A stretch of DNA of 64,000 nucleotides from Pusillimonas caeni (lineage in GTDB: Bacteria > Pseudomonadota > Gammaproteobacteria > Burkholderiales > Burkholderiaceae_B). Shown here one piece after another: positions 54,477 to 63,803 of this stretch; position 1 is the stretch's first letter; every line of letters begins with the position of its first letter. The stretch spans positions 496,001 to 560,000 of the forward strand of contig NZ_PDUW01000001.1 of assembly GCF_003545815.1 (NCBI RefSeq). Reading direction: 5' to 3'. A model generated the notes under the pieces. That model was not told where the DNA came from. It saw only the letters and a list, made by a program, of their open reading frames with translations, and did not search any database. The translations under genes were made by a program, and so were the position numbers.

Positions 54477-54941
54477 CTATCTGGACCTCAACAGCGTATG
54501 CAAGGCCAGTCCCACGCCGAAGGCGATGTATACACGGGTCAGCGACGGCTTGCTCAGCCGGCGTTCAAAGCCCGGTGTCAGGCGTTCGGGCGTACAGTAC
54601 AGGTCCACCACACAGGCCGTCGCCGCGACGCCGCCCGCCAGGGTCAGCGCCTGGGCCTTGGAAGGCTCGGGCCGGCAGCGGCTCAATAGATACTCATACC
54701 CCAAGGCCCAGAAAATCGATGCTGCGTGGTGTATGCAGTAACCGGCCGCACTGTAGCGCAGCGAACCCTGCTGCTTGTGCAAGGCCTCGTCCCCCCACAG
54801 CCAATGGCTTATAGCGTTTACCGGAGCGATGGCGCCGCGGCAATCGCGCGCCCCGCCATGCAGCAAGGCGCCCGTCGACACGGCGCTTGCGTAACTGCCC
54901 GATATCGCGGCACGCTTCAGTACCCTTACCAATGTTTTCAT
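54477..54941 (-). CDS. Small membrane protein, unknown
   Basis: A 154-residue protein with three or four hydrophobic stretches (about 12-28, 62-85, 97-118, 133-150) and several cysteines. AGGAG precedes the ATG. I do not recognise a family. It is convergent with the DUF3299-like gene and divergent from the SDR fusion. Confidence 0.6.
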   Translation of the reverse strand: MKTLVRVLKRAAISGSYASAVSTGALLHGGARDCRGAIAPVNAISHWLWGDEALHKQQGSLRYSAAGYCIHHAASIFWALGYEYLLSRCRPEPSKAQALTLAGGVAATACVVDLYCTPERLTPGFERRLSKPSLTRVYIAFGVGLALHTLLRSR

Positions 54942-55031
54942 TTATGGACTCCTGTGCGGCCCGCGGCCACCTAGAATAGCAAGACACGCTGGCTATCCTT
55001 GTAACGATCTGTTGACGCTTTCGGGGCCGAC

Positions 55032-56321
55032 ATGAAGATATTGCTGACTGGCGCATCGGGCTTTATCGGACGACATCTGCTCGATGCCTTGCTGGATGCG
55101 GGCCACGAAGTAAGCTGCGCGGTCCGCAAAGCCCGAACCGACCCCAGGCCGGGCCTGTCTCAGTTCATCGTCGACTACAACGACGCGCAACAGGCGCGGG
55201 ACTGGACGCCGGCGCTGGACGGCGTGGACGTCGTCGTCAATGCCGTGGGCATCCTGCGCGAATCGCCCGGCCAGACCTTCGATGCGCTGCACCGCGCCGC
55301 ACCCATTGCGCTGTTTACCGCCGCGGCGCAGGCCGGCGTACGCCACATCGTCCAGATCTCGGCGCTGGGCGCCGACGAGCAGGCCACGTCGCGCTACCAC
55401 CTCAGCAAGAAGGCGGCCGACGACTTCCTGCTGAGCCTGCCGACGCGAAGCACCATCGTGCAGCCTTCGCTGGTCTACGGCCCCGGCGGCGCCAGCGCCG
55501 CCCTGTTCGAACGATTCGCCAGCATGCCCCTCATTCCCGTGCCCGGCGGGGGCGGCCAGCAGGTGCAGCCGGTGCACATAGACGATGTAGTCGGCGCGCT
55601 GCTGCGCATTGTCGAATCTTCGCCGGCAACCGATACCCGCATCGCCGTCGTGGGCCCCCAGCCTCTGACCATGCGCGCCTTCTATGCGGCCTTGCGCCAA
55701 GCCATGGGCTTTACCCGCCCCGCGCGCTTCGTCGGCATACCGATGTCTTTCATGCGCATGGCGGCCAAGGCCGGCAGCCGCCTGCCTGGCGGCTTCCTGG
55801 ACGACGAAACGCTGGGCATGCTGCAGCGGGGCAACACGGCCGACGCCGCGCCGCTGGTTTCCCTGCTGGGGCATGAGCCGCGCGCCCCGAGGCAGTTCGT
55901 GCCGAGCGGCTACGCCAACGCCGTGGCGACCCAGGCGCGGATGCGATGGCTGCTGCCCGTGCTGCGCTGGTCCATCGCGCTGGTATGGATCATTACCGGC
56001 TTGGTGTCCCTGGGACTGTATCCCGTCGAGCAAAGCTATGCATTGCTGGCGCGCACGGGCACGCCGACCCCGCTGCAGCCGCTGTTTCTGTACGGAGCGG
56101 CGGCGCTGGACCTATTGCTCGGCGTATTGACCATACTGCCCCGACGACGACGCTGGATCTGGCTGGCCCAGGGCGTGCTGGTGCTCGCCTACACCGTCAT
56201 CATCACCCTGAAGCTGCCCGAATTCTGGCTTCATCCCTATGGTCCGGTGCTGAAGAATCTGCCTTTCCTGGCAGCCCTGTGGATTATTTACGAGTTGGAG
56301 GACCGGCCTTGGACTACCTGA
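55032..56321 (+). CDS. SDR epimerase/dehydratase fused to DoxX-like membrane domain
   Basis: A 429-residue protein. Residues about 1-290 form an atypical SDR: ILLTGASGFIGRHLLDALLDAG, QISALGADEQATSRYHLSKK with the YxxxK-like pair, and VQPSLVYGPGG. Residues about 300-425 contain four hydrophobic segments of the DoxX-like type. The fused form is a known bacterial architecture of uncertain function. The start has a weak ribosome-binding site. It overlaps the next gene by 13 bases. Confidence 0.85.
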   Translation: MKILLTGASGFIGRHLLDALLDAGHEVSCAVRKARTDPRPGLSQFIVDYNDAQQARDWTPALDGVDVVVNAVGILRESPGQTFDALHRAAPIALFTAAAQAGVRHIVQISALGADEQATSRYHLSKKAADDFLLSLPTRSTIVQPSLVYGPGGASAALFERFASMPLIPVPGGGGQQVQPVHIDDVVGALLRIVESSPATDTRIAVVGPQPLTMRAFYAALRQAMGFTRPARFVGIPMSFMRMAAKAGSRLPGGFLDDETLGMLQRGNTADAAPLVSLLGHEPRAPRQFVPSGYANAVATQARMRWLLPVLRWSIALVWIITGLVSLGLYPVEQSYALLARTGTPTPLQPLFLYGAAALDLLLGVLTILPRRRRWIWLAQGVLVLAYTVIITLKLPEFWLHPYGPVLKNLPFLAALWIIYELEDRPWTT

Positions 56322-56782
56322 TCGTGAAGTGGCTGCATGTGCTGAGCTCCACCCTGCTGTTCGGCACAGGCATAGGCAGCGCCTTCTACCTCTTGCTTGC
56401 CAGCCTGTCCAAAGACACGGCGGTCGTCGCAAAAGTATCGGGCTACGTGGTCATTGCCGACTACCTGTTTACCGCCACCACGGCGATCGCCCAGCCGCTG
56501 ACCGGATTCTGGCTGGTGCACCTGGCGGGGTTTCCGCTGTCGGCGGCATGGCTGTATTACTCCATCGTCCTCTATGCGATCGCCATCGCGTGCTGGCTGC
56601 CCGTGGTGGGCATCCAGATCCGCCTGCGCAATCTCGCTCGCGATGCCGCCTTACGGCAGGCGCCGCTGCCGCCGGCCTACTGGCGCTGGTTCTATGCCTG
56701 GATCGCGCTGGGCATCCCCGCTTTCTTCGCCTTCGTCGCCATCTTCTATCTGATGGTGTTCAAGCCCGTCGCCTTCAGCTGA
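56309..56782 (+). CDS. DUF2269 family membrane protein (TTG start)
   Basis: A 157-residue integral membrane protein of the DUF2269 family with four hydrophobic segments, beginning DYLIVKWLHVLSSTLLFGTGIGSAF. TTG at 56309 is the only start fitting the family N-terminus, with GGAGGA nine bases before it, and lies inside the end of the SDR-DoxX gene, so translation is coupled. Function unknown. Confidence 0.82.
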   Translation: MDYLIVKWLHVLSSTLLFGTGIGSAFYLLLASLSKDTAVVAKVSGYVVIADYLFTATTAIAQPLTGFWLVHLAGFPLSAAWLYYSIVLYAIAIACWLPVVGIQIRLRNLARDAALRQAPLPPAYWRWFYAWIALGIPAFFAFVAIFYLMVFKPVAFS

Positions 56783-56863
56783 CATGAGGTGGCCGCTACA
56801 GCGTCATACTCTCGTCACGGCTGAAGCGGGAAGCGTTGCCGATGCGACGCGCAGCCATAGGCG

Positions 56864-57688
56864 TCAAGGCTTCACGAACTTCAGCGTCATGCGGTCGCTC
56901 TCGCCGATGGCCTGGTAGCGCTCGCGGTCTTTGTCCTTGTTCCGGTAAGTGGGCGGCAAAGCCCATACACCGTTCGGATGGTCGGCGGTGTCCCTGGGGT
57001 TGCCGTTGATCTCGGATTTTCCCGCCAGCTCGAAGCCGACGCTTTTTGCCACGCCGATCACATAGGATTCGTGCATATAGCCCGAACTGGCGGTGGCGTC
57101 CTGAGGCATATCCTCGGGAAGGCGGTGTTCCACCACGCCGAATACGCCGCCCGGCTTCAGCGTGTCGTAGACGCTCTGGAATACGCGCTTCATGTTGTCG
57201 TCGCCATAGGACAACCAATTATGCAGATTGCGGAAGGTCAGCACGAGGTCGGCGCTGCCGGCCGGCGCAAAGCTCAATTCGGTGGGCGGCTCGAAGACCG
57301 CAAGCTGCACCTTGCCGAAGCGGTCGGGGTCGGCCGCCAGTTTCTTCTTGAAGTTGACGGTATAGCCGCGGCGGTACTCCGTGGGCGAGTTCTCGCTGTA
57401 CGCGGCTGCGATGTAGTGGCCTGCGTCGCGCAGGTACGGCGCGAGAATTTCGGTATACCAGCCTCCGCCGGGGCTAAGCTCGACGACGGTCATCGTGGGC
57501 TGGATGCCGAAGAACGACAGTGTCTCGTAGGGATGGCGGGCGGCATCGCGCTGCGCGTAGGCGGGCGTGCGCTGATCGCTGGCGACTGCGGCCTTCAGGG
57601 CTTCGTCGGCGCCGGGGGCGGCTGCAAGCGCGGTGGACATCATGCCGAAGGCGATCACGGCGGCGCAGGCTTGTCTCGTGTAGTTCAT
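56864..57688 (-). CDS. Secreted class I SAM-dependent methyltransferase (COG4798 type)
   Basis: A 274-residue methyltransferase with an N-terminal signal peptide (to about residue 23, LAAAPG). The SAM loop reads VVELSPGGGWYTEILAPYLRDAG (about 68-90), and motif IV/V follow as DLVLTFRNLHNW and GGVFGVVEH. Export of a SAM-dependent enzyme is unusual because SAM is cytoplasmic, although signal-bearing members of this COG are known. Substrate unknown. GAGGTT precedes the ATG. Confidence 0.85.
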   Translation of the reverse strand: MNYTRQACAAVIAFGMMSTALAAAPGADEALKAAVASDQRTPAYAQRDAARHPYETLSFFGIQPTMTVVELSPGGGWYTEILAPYLRDAGHYIAAAYSENSPTEYRRGYTVNFKKKLAADPDRFGKVQLAVFEPPTELSFAPAGSADLVLTFRNLHNWLSYGDDNMKRVFQSVYDTLKPGGVFGVVEHRLPEDMPQDATASSGYMHESYVIGVAKSVGFELAGKSEINGNPRDTADHPNGVWALPPTYRNKDKDRERYQAIGESDRMTLKFVKP

Positions 57689-57841
57689 TGTCGGGCAACC
57701 TCGGTGGGAACAATCATGCTCTCAGCCGGGCGTCCGTAGAGTGGCCATAACGAGACCAGGCGCGGCCGCCGGCGGGAAACGCCAGCATACAACGTATCCG
57801 CGCAATATTCGATTACGCAGGGCCGGCTCCCTTCTCTTGTC

Positions 57842-59320
57842 TCAATTCTCGGCTTTCACGGCCGCAGCCAGGGTTTCGGCGTGTCGACGTCCCGTACTGT
57901 TGAAAAAGATATTGAGCACGACGGCAGTGATGGACGTCAGCAGGATGCCTGATTCGATCAAGGGATGAATGGCATGAGGCAGCCATTGGCTGAAGCGCGG
58001 AGCGACCATGGGGATCATGCCCACTCCGATGGAGACTGCGACAATCATGGCGTTGTGGCGGTTGCTTCGGAAATCCACGCCCGACAGAATGCGGATGCCG
58101 GTGACCGCCACCATGCCGAACATCACGACACCGGCGCCGCCGAGCACGGCGGTGGGCAGCGATTCCATCAGCGCCGCGAGCTTCGGCAGCAGGCCCAAAG
58201 CGATGAGGATGACGCCCCCGGCAACGCAGACGTAGCGGCTGCGCACGCCGGTCACGGCCACCAGGCCGACGTTCTGCGAATAGCTGGTGTACGGGAATGT
58301 ATTGAAGATGCCGCCGATCAGGGTGCCCAACCCGTCGGTGCGCAGGCCGCGGGCGAGATCGGCTTCGGTGATTTTCTTATCGGTCATCTCGCCCAGGGCG
58401 AGAAACATGCCGGTTGATTCGATCATGACCACGATCATGACCAAAGTCATGGTGGCGATCATGACGAGGTCAAAGCGAGGCATGCCGAAATGGAAGGGGT
58501 GTACCAGGGCGAACCAGGGCGCGCTCGCGACTTTGTCGAAGGTCATGAGCCCCAGCGCCGAGGCCAGTATGGCGCCGATGGCGATGCCGAGAAGAATGGC
58601 CGTATTGGCGATGAATCCCTTCAGATATCTCGAGATGAGAAGAATGGACGCCAACACCACGGCGGCGATGCCCATGCCGACGAGGTCCGCATACCGCGGG
58701 TTGGGTACGGACGGCAGGATGGACAGACCTTGCGGCATGGGCGATAGCGGCGAATTGGCGTCCGCGCCCAGCTCGGAGGCTTGCCGCAGCCATCGCGCAT
58801 GCTCTGGATCGATCAAACTGGGCGCTGTCGGCCCCACCGGCGTGCCGAATATCCAATTGATGCCGACGCGCATAAGGGTGATGCCGATGATGGCGATGAT
58901 GGTGCCTGTGACCACCGGCGGAAAGAAGCGCAGCAGCCGGCTCACCATGGGCGCAATGATTATGGAGACAACGCCCGCCGCGATAATGGTTCCGAACAGG
59001 AACTGCGCAGCAAGCTCTCCGTGGCCGGCGATGGCGACCATGGGGCCGACGGCGGCGAAGGTCACGCCCATCATGACGGGCAGCCGAATGCCGAACCATT
59101 GTGTCGCTCCCAGCGACTGGATGAGGGTGACTATGCCGCAACAGAACAGATCGGCCGAAATCAAGAAGGCGACGTCGCTCGGGCTCAGATTCAGCGCCCG
59201 CCCTACGATGAGGGGTACGGAGACCGCCCCGGCATACATCACCAGCACATGCTGCAGGCCAAGTACGGCGAGCTTGCCGCCGGACAAGGACTCGTTCGCC
59301 AACGAGGAATTTGCTTGCAT
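57842..59320 (-). CDS. NCS2 family nucleobase (xanthine/uracil) permease
   Basis: A 492-residue carrier with about 14 hydrophobic segments. Family signatures are LGLQHVLVMYAGAVSVPLIVGRAL (about 18-41), QSLGATQWFGIRLPVMMGV, and NTFPYTSYSQNVGLVAVTGVRSRYV, the last matching the purine-permease motif region. It imports a purine or purine-like base by ion symport. AAGGAGA precedes the ATG at 59320. It is third in a minus-strand series after a TIM-barrel and a Rieske gene. Confidence 0.92.
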   Translation of the reverse strand: MQANSSLANESLSGGKLAVLGLQHVLVMYAGAVSVPLIVGRALNLSPSDVAFLISADLFCCGIVTLIQSLGATQWFGIRLPVMMGVTFAAVGPMVAIAGHGELAAQFLFGTIIAAGVVSIIIAPMVSRLLRFFPPVVTGTIIAIIGITLMRVGINWIFGTPVGPTAPSLIDPEHARWLRQASELGADANSPLSPMPQGLSILPSVPNPRYADLVGMGIAAVVLASILLISRYLKGFIANTAILLGIAIGAILASALGLMTFDKVASAPWFALVHPFHFGMPRFDLVMIATMTLVMIVVMIESTGMFLALGEMTDKKITEADLARGLRTDGLGTLIGGIFNTFPYTSYSQNVGLVAVTGVRSRYVCVAGGVILIALGLLPKLAALMESLPTAVLGGAGVVMFGMVAVTGIRILSGVDFRSNRHNAMIVAVSIGVGMIPMVAPRFSQWLPHAIHPLIESGILLTSITAVVLNIFFNSTGRRHAETLAAAVKAEN

Positions 59321-59415
59321 TGCGCGTCTCCTTTGGTTTTGTAATGAGTACAGTCCGGCTGTCGGATCTTCGTCCGGCTCGATACATCCTTCATCAGCCA
59401 CGCTCGTCGGCAGGC

Positions 59416-60417
59416 TTACGTCATAGCGTCGACGTTTTTCGGTTCGGCCTGGATTTGCGCCCAGGTTTCGCGGAACCATTCCGCGATCGCCACATTCTGT
59501 TCGAACAAGGAATATTTCACGCCGCCGCCATAGTCGGCCATGTCGATCATGTCGGTTGTGATATAGCGCAAAGGACTGCCGGGGGTGTCTCTATGGTGAC
59601 GAAGCAACCGCCGCACCACCTCCTTGCACGGTTCGACGCGATAGGCGTGCCAAGGAAGATGCCATTCACCTGGCACTGGCTTGGCAAATGGGTACTGACA
59701 GGCGCGCCCATAGGTGCCTCCTTCCTTTAGTTCCCATGGGTTCTTCGGCCCGTTGGGAGAAACAGGACGGATTTGCAGCCAGTGAATCATGTTCTGGGCG
59801 ATCCATTCATCAAGAACGTTGCCTTCTTCATAGGGATCGATGACGCAGCGTCCTGCTTCTACGTCGTCGCGGATGCCGCTGACCGTCTGCTCTTCCGGGT
59901 TGTCCAGCTTCAAGAGCACATGGCTATGATCCAGTATGAAGTTGAAAGGCACACCCTGGCTTCTGACTTGCTGCGCAACTGGAGTGATCCGCCTGAAGTC
60001 CTCCGACCACATATATATGTGCACCTCGAAGCCAATGTCGATATTGAGCTTTTGCCCCAGCTCATGAGCCAGGAGGTAAAAATCGACGCACTCCTTGTCG
60101 GTGACAACATGCCCTTGCGCATGCCTGGCATGCAACATGATGTTGTGGAACTCGCCGCCGGCCTCCTTACTCAAGCGCAAGTTGCGCTCCAGAACGGCTT
60201 CGTCCTTACCAGCGACGTAAGTCCACAGGCCCGTGCGGATGGGAATGCCATAGCGCTGGGAGGCAAGCAGATACTCCCGCTCCTGGCCCGGTTGCGGCAT
60301 GCGATCGAAATGATCGAAGACGCGCGACTCCTTCAACATTCGGAACTGGTCGTCCACCGAAACAGGCCGATCGTGCTGGATCCCGCGGCCATTGCAGCCA
60401 AGTGAAAATATCATCAC
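59416..60417 (-). CDS. TIM-barrel protein, sugar phosphate isomerase/epimerase-like
   Basis: A 333-residue protein with xylose-isomerase-like TIM-barrel segments: FEVHIYMWSEDFRRITPVAQQV and FILDHSHVLLKLDN hold candidate metal ligands (Glu, Asp, His). The family includes isomerases, epimerases and hydrolases acting on small cyclic compounds. Fourteen bases separate it from the Rieske gene, implying a linked pathway. AAGGAA lies before the two consecutive ATG codons; the first is used. Reaction unknown. Confidence 0.75.
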   Translation of the reverse strand: MMIFSLGCNGRGIQHDRPVSVDDQFRMLKESRVFDHFDRMPQPGQEREYLLASQRYGIPIRTGLWTYVAGKDEAVLERNLRLSKEAGGEFHNIMLHARHAQGHVVTDKECVDFYLLAHELGQKLNIDIGFEVHIYMWSEDFRRITPVAQQVRSQGVPFNFILDHSHVLLKLDNPEEQTVSGIRDDVEAGRCVIDPYEEGNVLDEWIAQNMIHWLQIRPVSPNGPKNPWELKEGGTYGRACQYPFAKPVPGEWHLPWHAYRVEPCKEVVRRLLRHHRDTPGSPLRYITTDMIDMADYGGGVKYSLFEQNVAIAEWFRETWAQIQAEPKNVDAMT

Positions 60418-60431
60418 GGGTTCCTTGGCGG

Positions 60432-61514
60432 TCAGGAAGAAAAAGCAGGCTGGGAAGCTCGGCGAGCGGCCGCGGTCTGACCGGCTTGCTCGGGCTGCTC
60501 CTGGGCCCGCAGGCCTTCTATCATCCGGCGTATGCGCACCGGCGCATTGTCGATGGCCAGCCCGGTGTATTCCCTGACGCCCGTACGCTCCTGCTCGATC
60601 TGGACAAGCTCGAGCAGATCCGCGTCCTCTTTGAAGGTCAGGTTCATCAAGTGGGCCACATCGTCCGAGGCTTGGGCATCGGCCGGATGATAGTTGCGCA
60701 CATGCAGCCAGAAGTAATGCGTGGTCGATTCGGTCTCGGGCGTCAGAAAATTGAAGCTGAACGAGCGGATGCCTTTGTCCTTGTTCTCTTCGGTGGGTTC
60801 GACCCCCGCCGCGATGCTGCCGAAATCGACGCAGGACACCGACGGCAAGTACAAGTAATAGTACTGCCAGCGATCCACGTTTCCGGTGAACTGACCCATG
60901 CGCGCAACCAGGGCGACCGGAGGGGCGTCTTTGATCCAGCGATAGGCCAGCACATGCGATGCGCCCTGTTCGACCTGGACGCCGACGTCTTCACCGGCCT
61001 CATTGCCGATGGTGTTCCGGTGCACATAAGAGGTGTGGGCGGGGTCCACCAGGTTATCGGTGATGTTCAGGTAGTTGGTCTTGAAGTGCAGGTACTGCCC
61101 GTCCACCACTCCCCAGCCCGCGTCCTCATAGTGCGGCACGTCGACGATAGGCGTCGCCTCGGCCAGTTCGGGGACTCCCATCCATATCCAGACGGCGTTG
61201 TACCGCTCCACGAGAGGATAGGATCGAATATGCGCGGAACGCGGGATGCTCTGCTGGCCGGGCACGCGCACACAGGCGCCCGAGCAGTCGAACGTCATGC
61301 CATGGTAGCCGCATTCGACGAAGTCCCCCTTGAGCCGGCCGACCGAAAGAGGGGCCAGCTTGTGGGGACAGCGGTCGACCAGCGCCACGGGCGTGCCGTC
61401 TTCGCGGCGGTAAAGCAGTATCTGCTCGCCGAGAATCGTGCGCGGCAGCAGTTCGCGCCCCACGTCTTTGCTCCAGGCCGCAACGTACCAGGCATTCTTT
61501 ACAAAAGTGCTCAT
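60432..61514 (-). CDS. Rieske oxygenase, vanillate O-demethylase/N-demethylase type
   Basis: A 360-residue oxygenase subunit. The Rieske site CPH...CGYHGM (about 49-71) binds the [2Fe-2S] cluster, and NLVDPAHTSYVH (about 153-164) holds the mononuclear iron ligands D, H and H. Size and sequence fit VanA-like monooxygenases, a group that also includes N-demethylases of methylxanthines. No reductase is adjacent. AAGGAGGAGA gives a strong start. The NCS2 purine permease in the same series makes a nucleobase-like substrate plausible but unproven. Confidence 0.92.
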   Translation of the reverse strand: MSTFVKNAWYVAAWSKDVGRELLPRTILGEQILLYRREDGTPVALVDRCPHKLAPLSVGRLKGDFVECGYHGMTFDCSGACVRVPGQQSIPRSAHIRSYPLVERYNAVWIWMGVPELAEATPIVDVPHYEDAGWGVVDGQYLHFKTNYLNITDNLVDPAHTSYVHRNTIGNEAGEDVGVQVEQGASHVLAYRWIKDAPPVALVARMGQFTGNVDRWQYYYLYLPSVSCVDFGSIAAGVEPTEENKDKGIRSFSFNFLTPETESTTHYFWLHVRNYHPADAQASDDVAHLMNLTFKEDADLLELVQIEQERTGVREYTGLAIDNAPVRIRRMIEGLRAQEQPEQAGQTAAARRASQPAFSS

Positions 61515-61705
61515 GTCTCCTCCTTCAGAACCGAATCATTCTCAAGCGTCCGGCGGTGCGATTCATTGTTCTGTAAACCAGTGTAGCGGCCCGGGTCCGT
61601 GGCGCATATCGGCAAATAAACAGCAGCGCGTTGCATTTTCTGCAACTGAAAAGCGGGCTGTCCCGCAAGGGGTCGACGACGTTCTGTTCGCGGCCGATGA
61701 TCGGC

Positions 61706-62647
61706 TTAGCCGGCCTTGCCGGCTCCGCCCCGCGTGGCGCTTTCCTGCTTGGATAGCCGTTGCAGTGCTTCGCCGAGCAAGGCGGCGCAAAGGTCGACGG
61801 CCGGGGGCAGAACGCGCTCCGCGCGCACATAGATGCCCAGATTGGCCTTGGGCGCATTGCCGCGCAGGCTTTTATAGACCAGCCGGCCGTCCGCCAGCAG
61901 AGAGTCCAGGCCGACGCGGGTATGAAATGCAACGCCCAGGCCGCGGATCGCCAATTGGCGCATGAGCTCGATCGAGTCGGTTTGCAACTGTAGGGACGTG
62001 GGCGCAGGCAGGGTCGTCAGCAGCGGCTCCATCAACGCGCGCAGGGCAAGGCTCGGGTTTGCCAGAATGAGGGGATAGCGGGCACAGTCCCGAAATCCGA
62101 CGCTGGCGCATTTCGCCAAGGGATGGCCGGCCGACATGATGGCGCCCACCCGGAACTGCCCGGCGCTGAGGCATCGCAGCTCGGCGTGCGGAGGCATTGA
62201 AAACGCCAGGCCGATGTCCGCGTCACCGCTCAACACAAGGTCGCCGACCTGCCTGGAGCCATGCGTATAGGTATGTATATGGATCTCTGGGTGCCGGCGC
62301 AGCATGGTCTCCAGCACATTGGGCAGAAAATCCGTGGTCAGCCCCTCGACGCTGGCCAATCGGACCTCTCCGCGCTTGACGCCTTGCAGCTTGGCCAGCT
62401 CGATCGACGTCCGCTGCTCATCCTGGAGTATGGCGATGACATGCTGGGAGAATATCTCGCCCGCCTGCGTCAGGCGCAGCCCGCCTGGCAGGCGGTCGAA
62501 CAGCGGCAGGCCGACCTCTTTTTCCAAATTCAGGAGTTGGCGATTGACGGCCGAAGCATCGACGTGCAGCTGCCGCGCCGCCGCCCGGATCGATCCGGTC
62601 CTGCGTATCGTGTCGAAGTACCGAATGGCCTTGGCGTGAACGCGCAT
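61706..62647 (-). CDS. LysR family transcriptional regulator
   Basis: A 313-residue LysR regulator. The N-terminal helix-turn-helix is at about 10-60 (TGSIRAAARQLHVDASAVNRQ, then LEKEVGLPLFDRL) and the effector domain starts near 90. AGGGGAGG precedes the ATG. It is upstream of and in line with the Rieske/TIM-barrel/NCS2 genes (191-base gap) and divergent from the secreted hydrolase, so it could control either. Confidence 0.92.
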   Translation of the reverse strand: MRVHAKAIRYFDTIRRTGSIRAAARQLHVDASAVNRQLLNLEKEVGLPLFDRLPGGLRLTQAGEIFSQHVIAILQDEQRTSIELAKLQGVKRGEVRLASVEGLTTDFLPNVLETMLRRHPEIHIHTYTHGSRQVGDLVLSGDADIGLAFSMPPHAELRCLSAGQFRVGAIMSAGHPLAKCASVGFRDCARYPLILANPSLALRALMEPLLTTLPAPTSLQLQTDSIELMRQLAIRGLGVAFHTRVGLDSLLADGRLVYKSLRGNAPKANLGIYVRAERVLPPAVDLCAALLGEALQRLSKQESATRGGAGKAG

Positions 62648-62782
62648 ACACCTCCCCTTGCATGGAAGATCGGTTGACGATCATTACAACTGCTCATTAT
62701 TTATTATTTCTCATGCGGTAAATCCACATTCGTAAACCTATACTGGGCGCTCGCAATAAATCAGTATTACAGAGGCGAGGCA

Positions 62783-63766
62783 ATGAAAGGGAAAAGCACT
62801 TTTTTGCTGGGGATGCTGCTGTGCTCCAGCCTGGGTTTTTCAAGCGGCGCGTTTGCAGAGAATCAAGCGGCCAGCCCAAGCACCAAATTGGTGACGCTGG
62901 GAACCGTCGCAGGACCGTTCCCGATGAAAAACAGGGCTCAGAACTCGAATCTTATTGTCGTCAATGACCAGTCGTACGTATTCGATGCGGGAGACGGAGC
63001 TGCTCGAAGGCTCGCCCAGGCGGAAATTCCCCTGAAAGACATCGGCACCATATTTGTCTCCCACCATCATGACGACCATACCGCGGGACTGGCTACGCTC
63101 ATGTCTGTCGCATGGGACAGCAAAAGGACCGAACCCATCAATGTGTACGGCCCTAAAGGCACCCGGCAACTCGTCGAGACCGCCGTTCAGTATTCAAACC
63201 CCAGCGCCATTCTCAGGATCGAAGATGGAGGCCGTTCCATACCGATTCAAAAGATATTCCGTGGGCATGACGCAGAGCCGGGACTTGTCTATGAAGATAA
63301 AAATGTAAAGGTTTACGCTGCGGAGAACACACACTTTGATTTTCATAAGAACAAGACGGAATACGACCAGTCTTTTTCCTACCGGGTGGAAACTCCCGAC
63401 CGCGTCATCGCCATTACCAGTGACACGGGCCCGAACCCCGCTACGGAAAAACTGGCTCAAGGCGCTGATTTTCTGGTTGCTGAACTAAACTCGGTTCAGG
63501 CCCGCAAGCAGATCTTGATAGATTCGGGGCAGTGGGACAGCCACACACCCGAAGAAAAAGAAAGAATCATGCAACAGGCGTCGCAAGGGCATTTATCGCC
63601 AAAGGATGTAGGCGAGCTGGCGACAAGGGCCAAAGTCAAGACAGTCATCCTGACCCACCTTACGCCCAAGTTCAACAGCGACGACTACACAGCAGAAGCG
63701 CTCGAGGTGCGCAAGCACTACAACGGGCCGGTCATCGTGGCACAGGACCTGGACACCTTTTTCTAA
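62783..63766 (+). CDS. Secreted metallo-beta-lactamase-fold hydrolase
   Basis: A 327-residue exported protein: signal peptide to about residue 27 (SGAFAE). The zinc motif SHHHDDHTAG (HxHxDH) is at about 93-102, with later metal ligands in TSDTGPNPATEK and ILTHLTPK, the RNase Z/arylsulfatase-like arrangement. Periplasmic location argues against RNA processing. The start has GAGGCGAGG upstream. Divergent from the LysR gene. Confidence 0.92.
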   Translation: MKGKSTFLLGMLLCSSLGFSSGAFAENQAASPSTKLVTLGTVAGPFPMKNRAQNSNLIVVNDQSYVFDAGDGAARRLAQAEIPLKDIGTIFVSHHHDDHTAGLATLMSVAWDSKRTEPINVYGPKGTRQLVETAVQYSNPSAILRIEDGGRSIPIQKIFRGHDAEPGLVYEDKNVKVYAAENTHFDFHKNKTEYDQSFSYRVETPDRVIAITSDTGPNPATEKLAQGADFLVAELNSVQARKQILIDSGQWDSHTPEEKERIMQQASQGHLSPKDVGELATRAKVKTVILTHLTPKFNSDDYTAEALEVRKHYNGPVIVAQDLDTFF

Positions 63767-63772
63767 TGAAGA

Positions 63773-63794
63773 GGGCGCGCGATCATGTGCGCCC
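63773..63794. terminator. Hairpin between convergent genes
   Basis: Stem GGGCGC/GCGCCC with a ten-base loop, seven bases after the hydrolase stop. No T-run on either side, so terminator function is uncertain. Confidence 0.3.
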
Positions 63795-63803
63795 GCCACG
63801 AAT

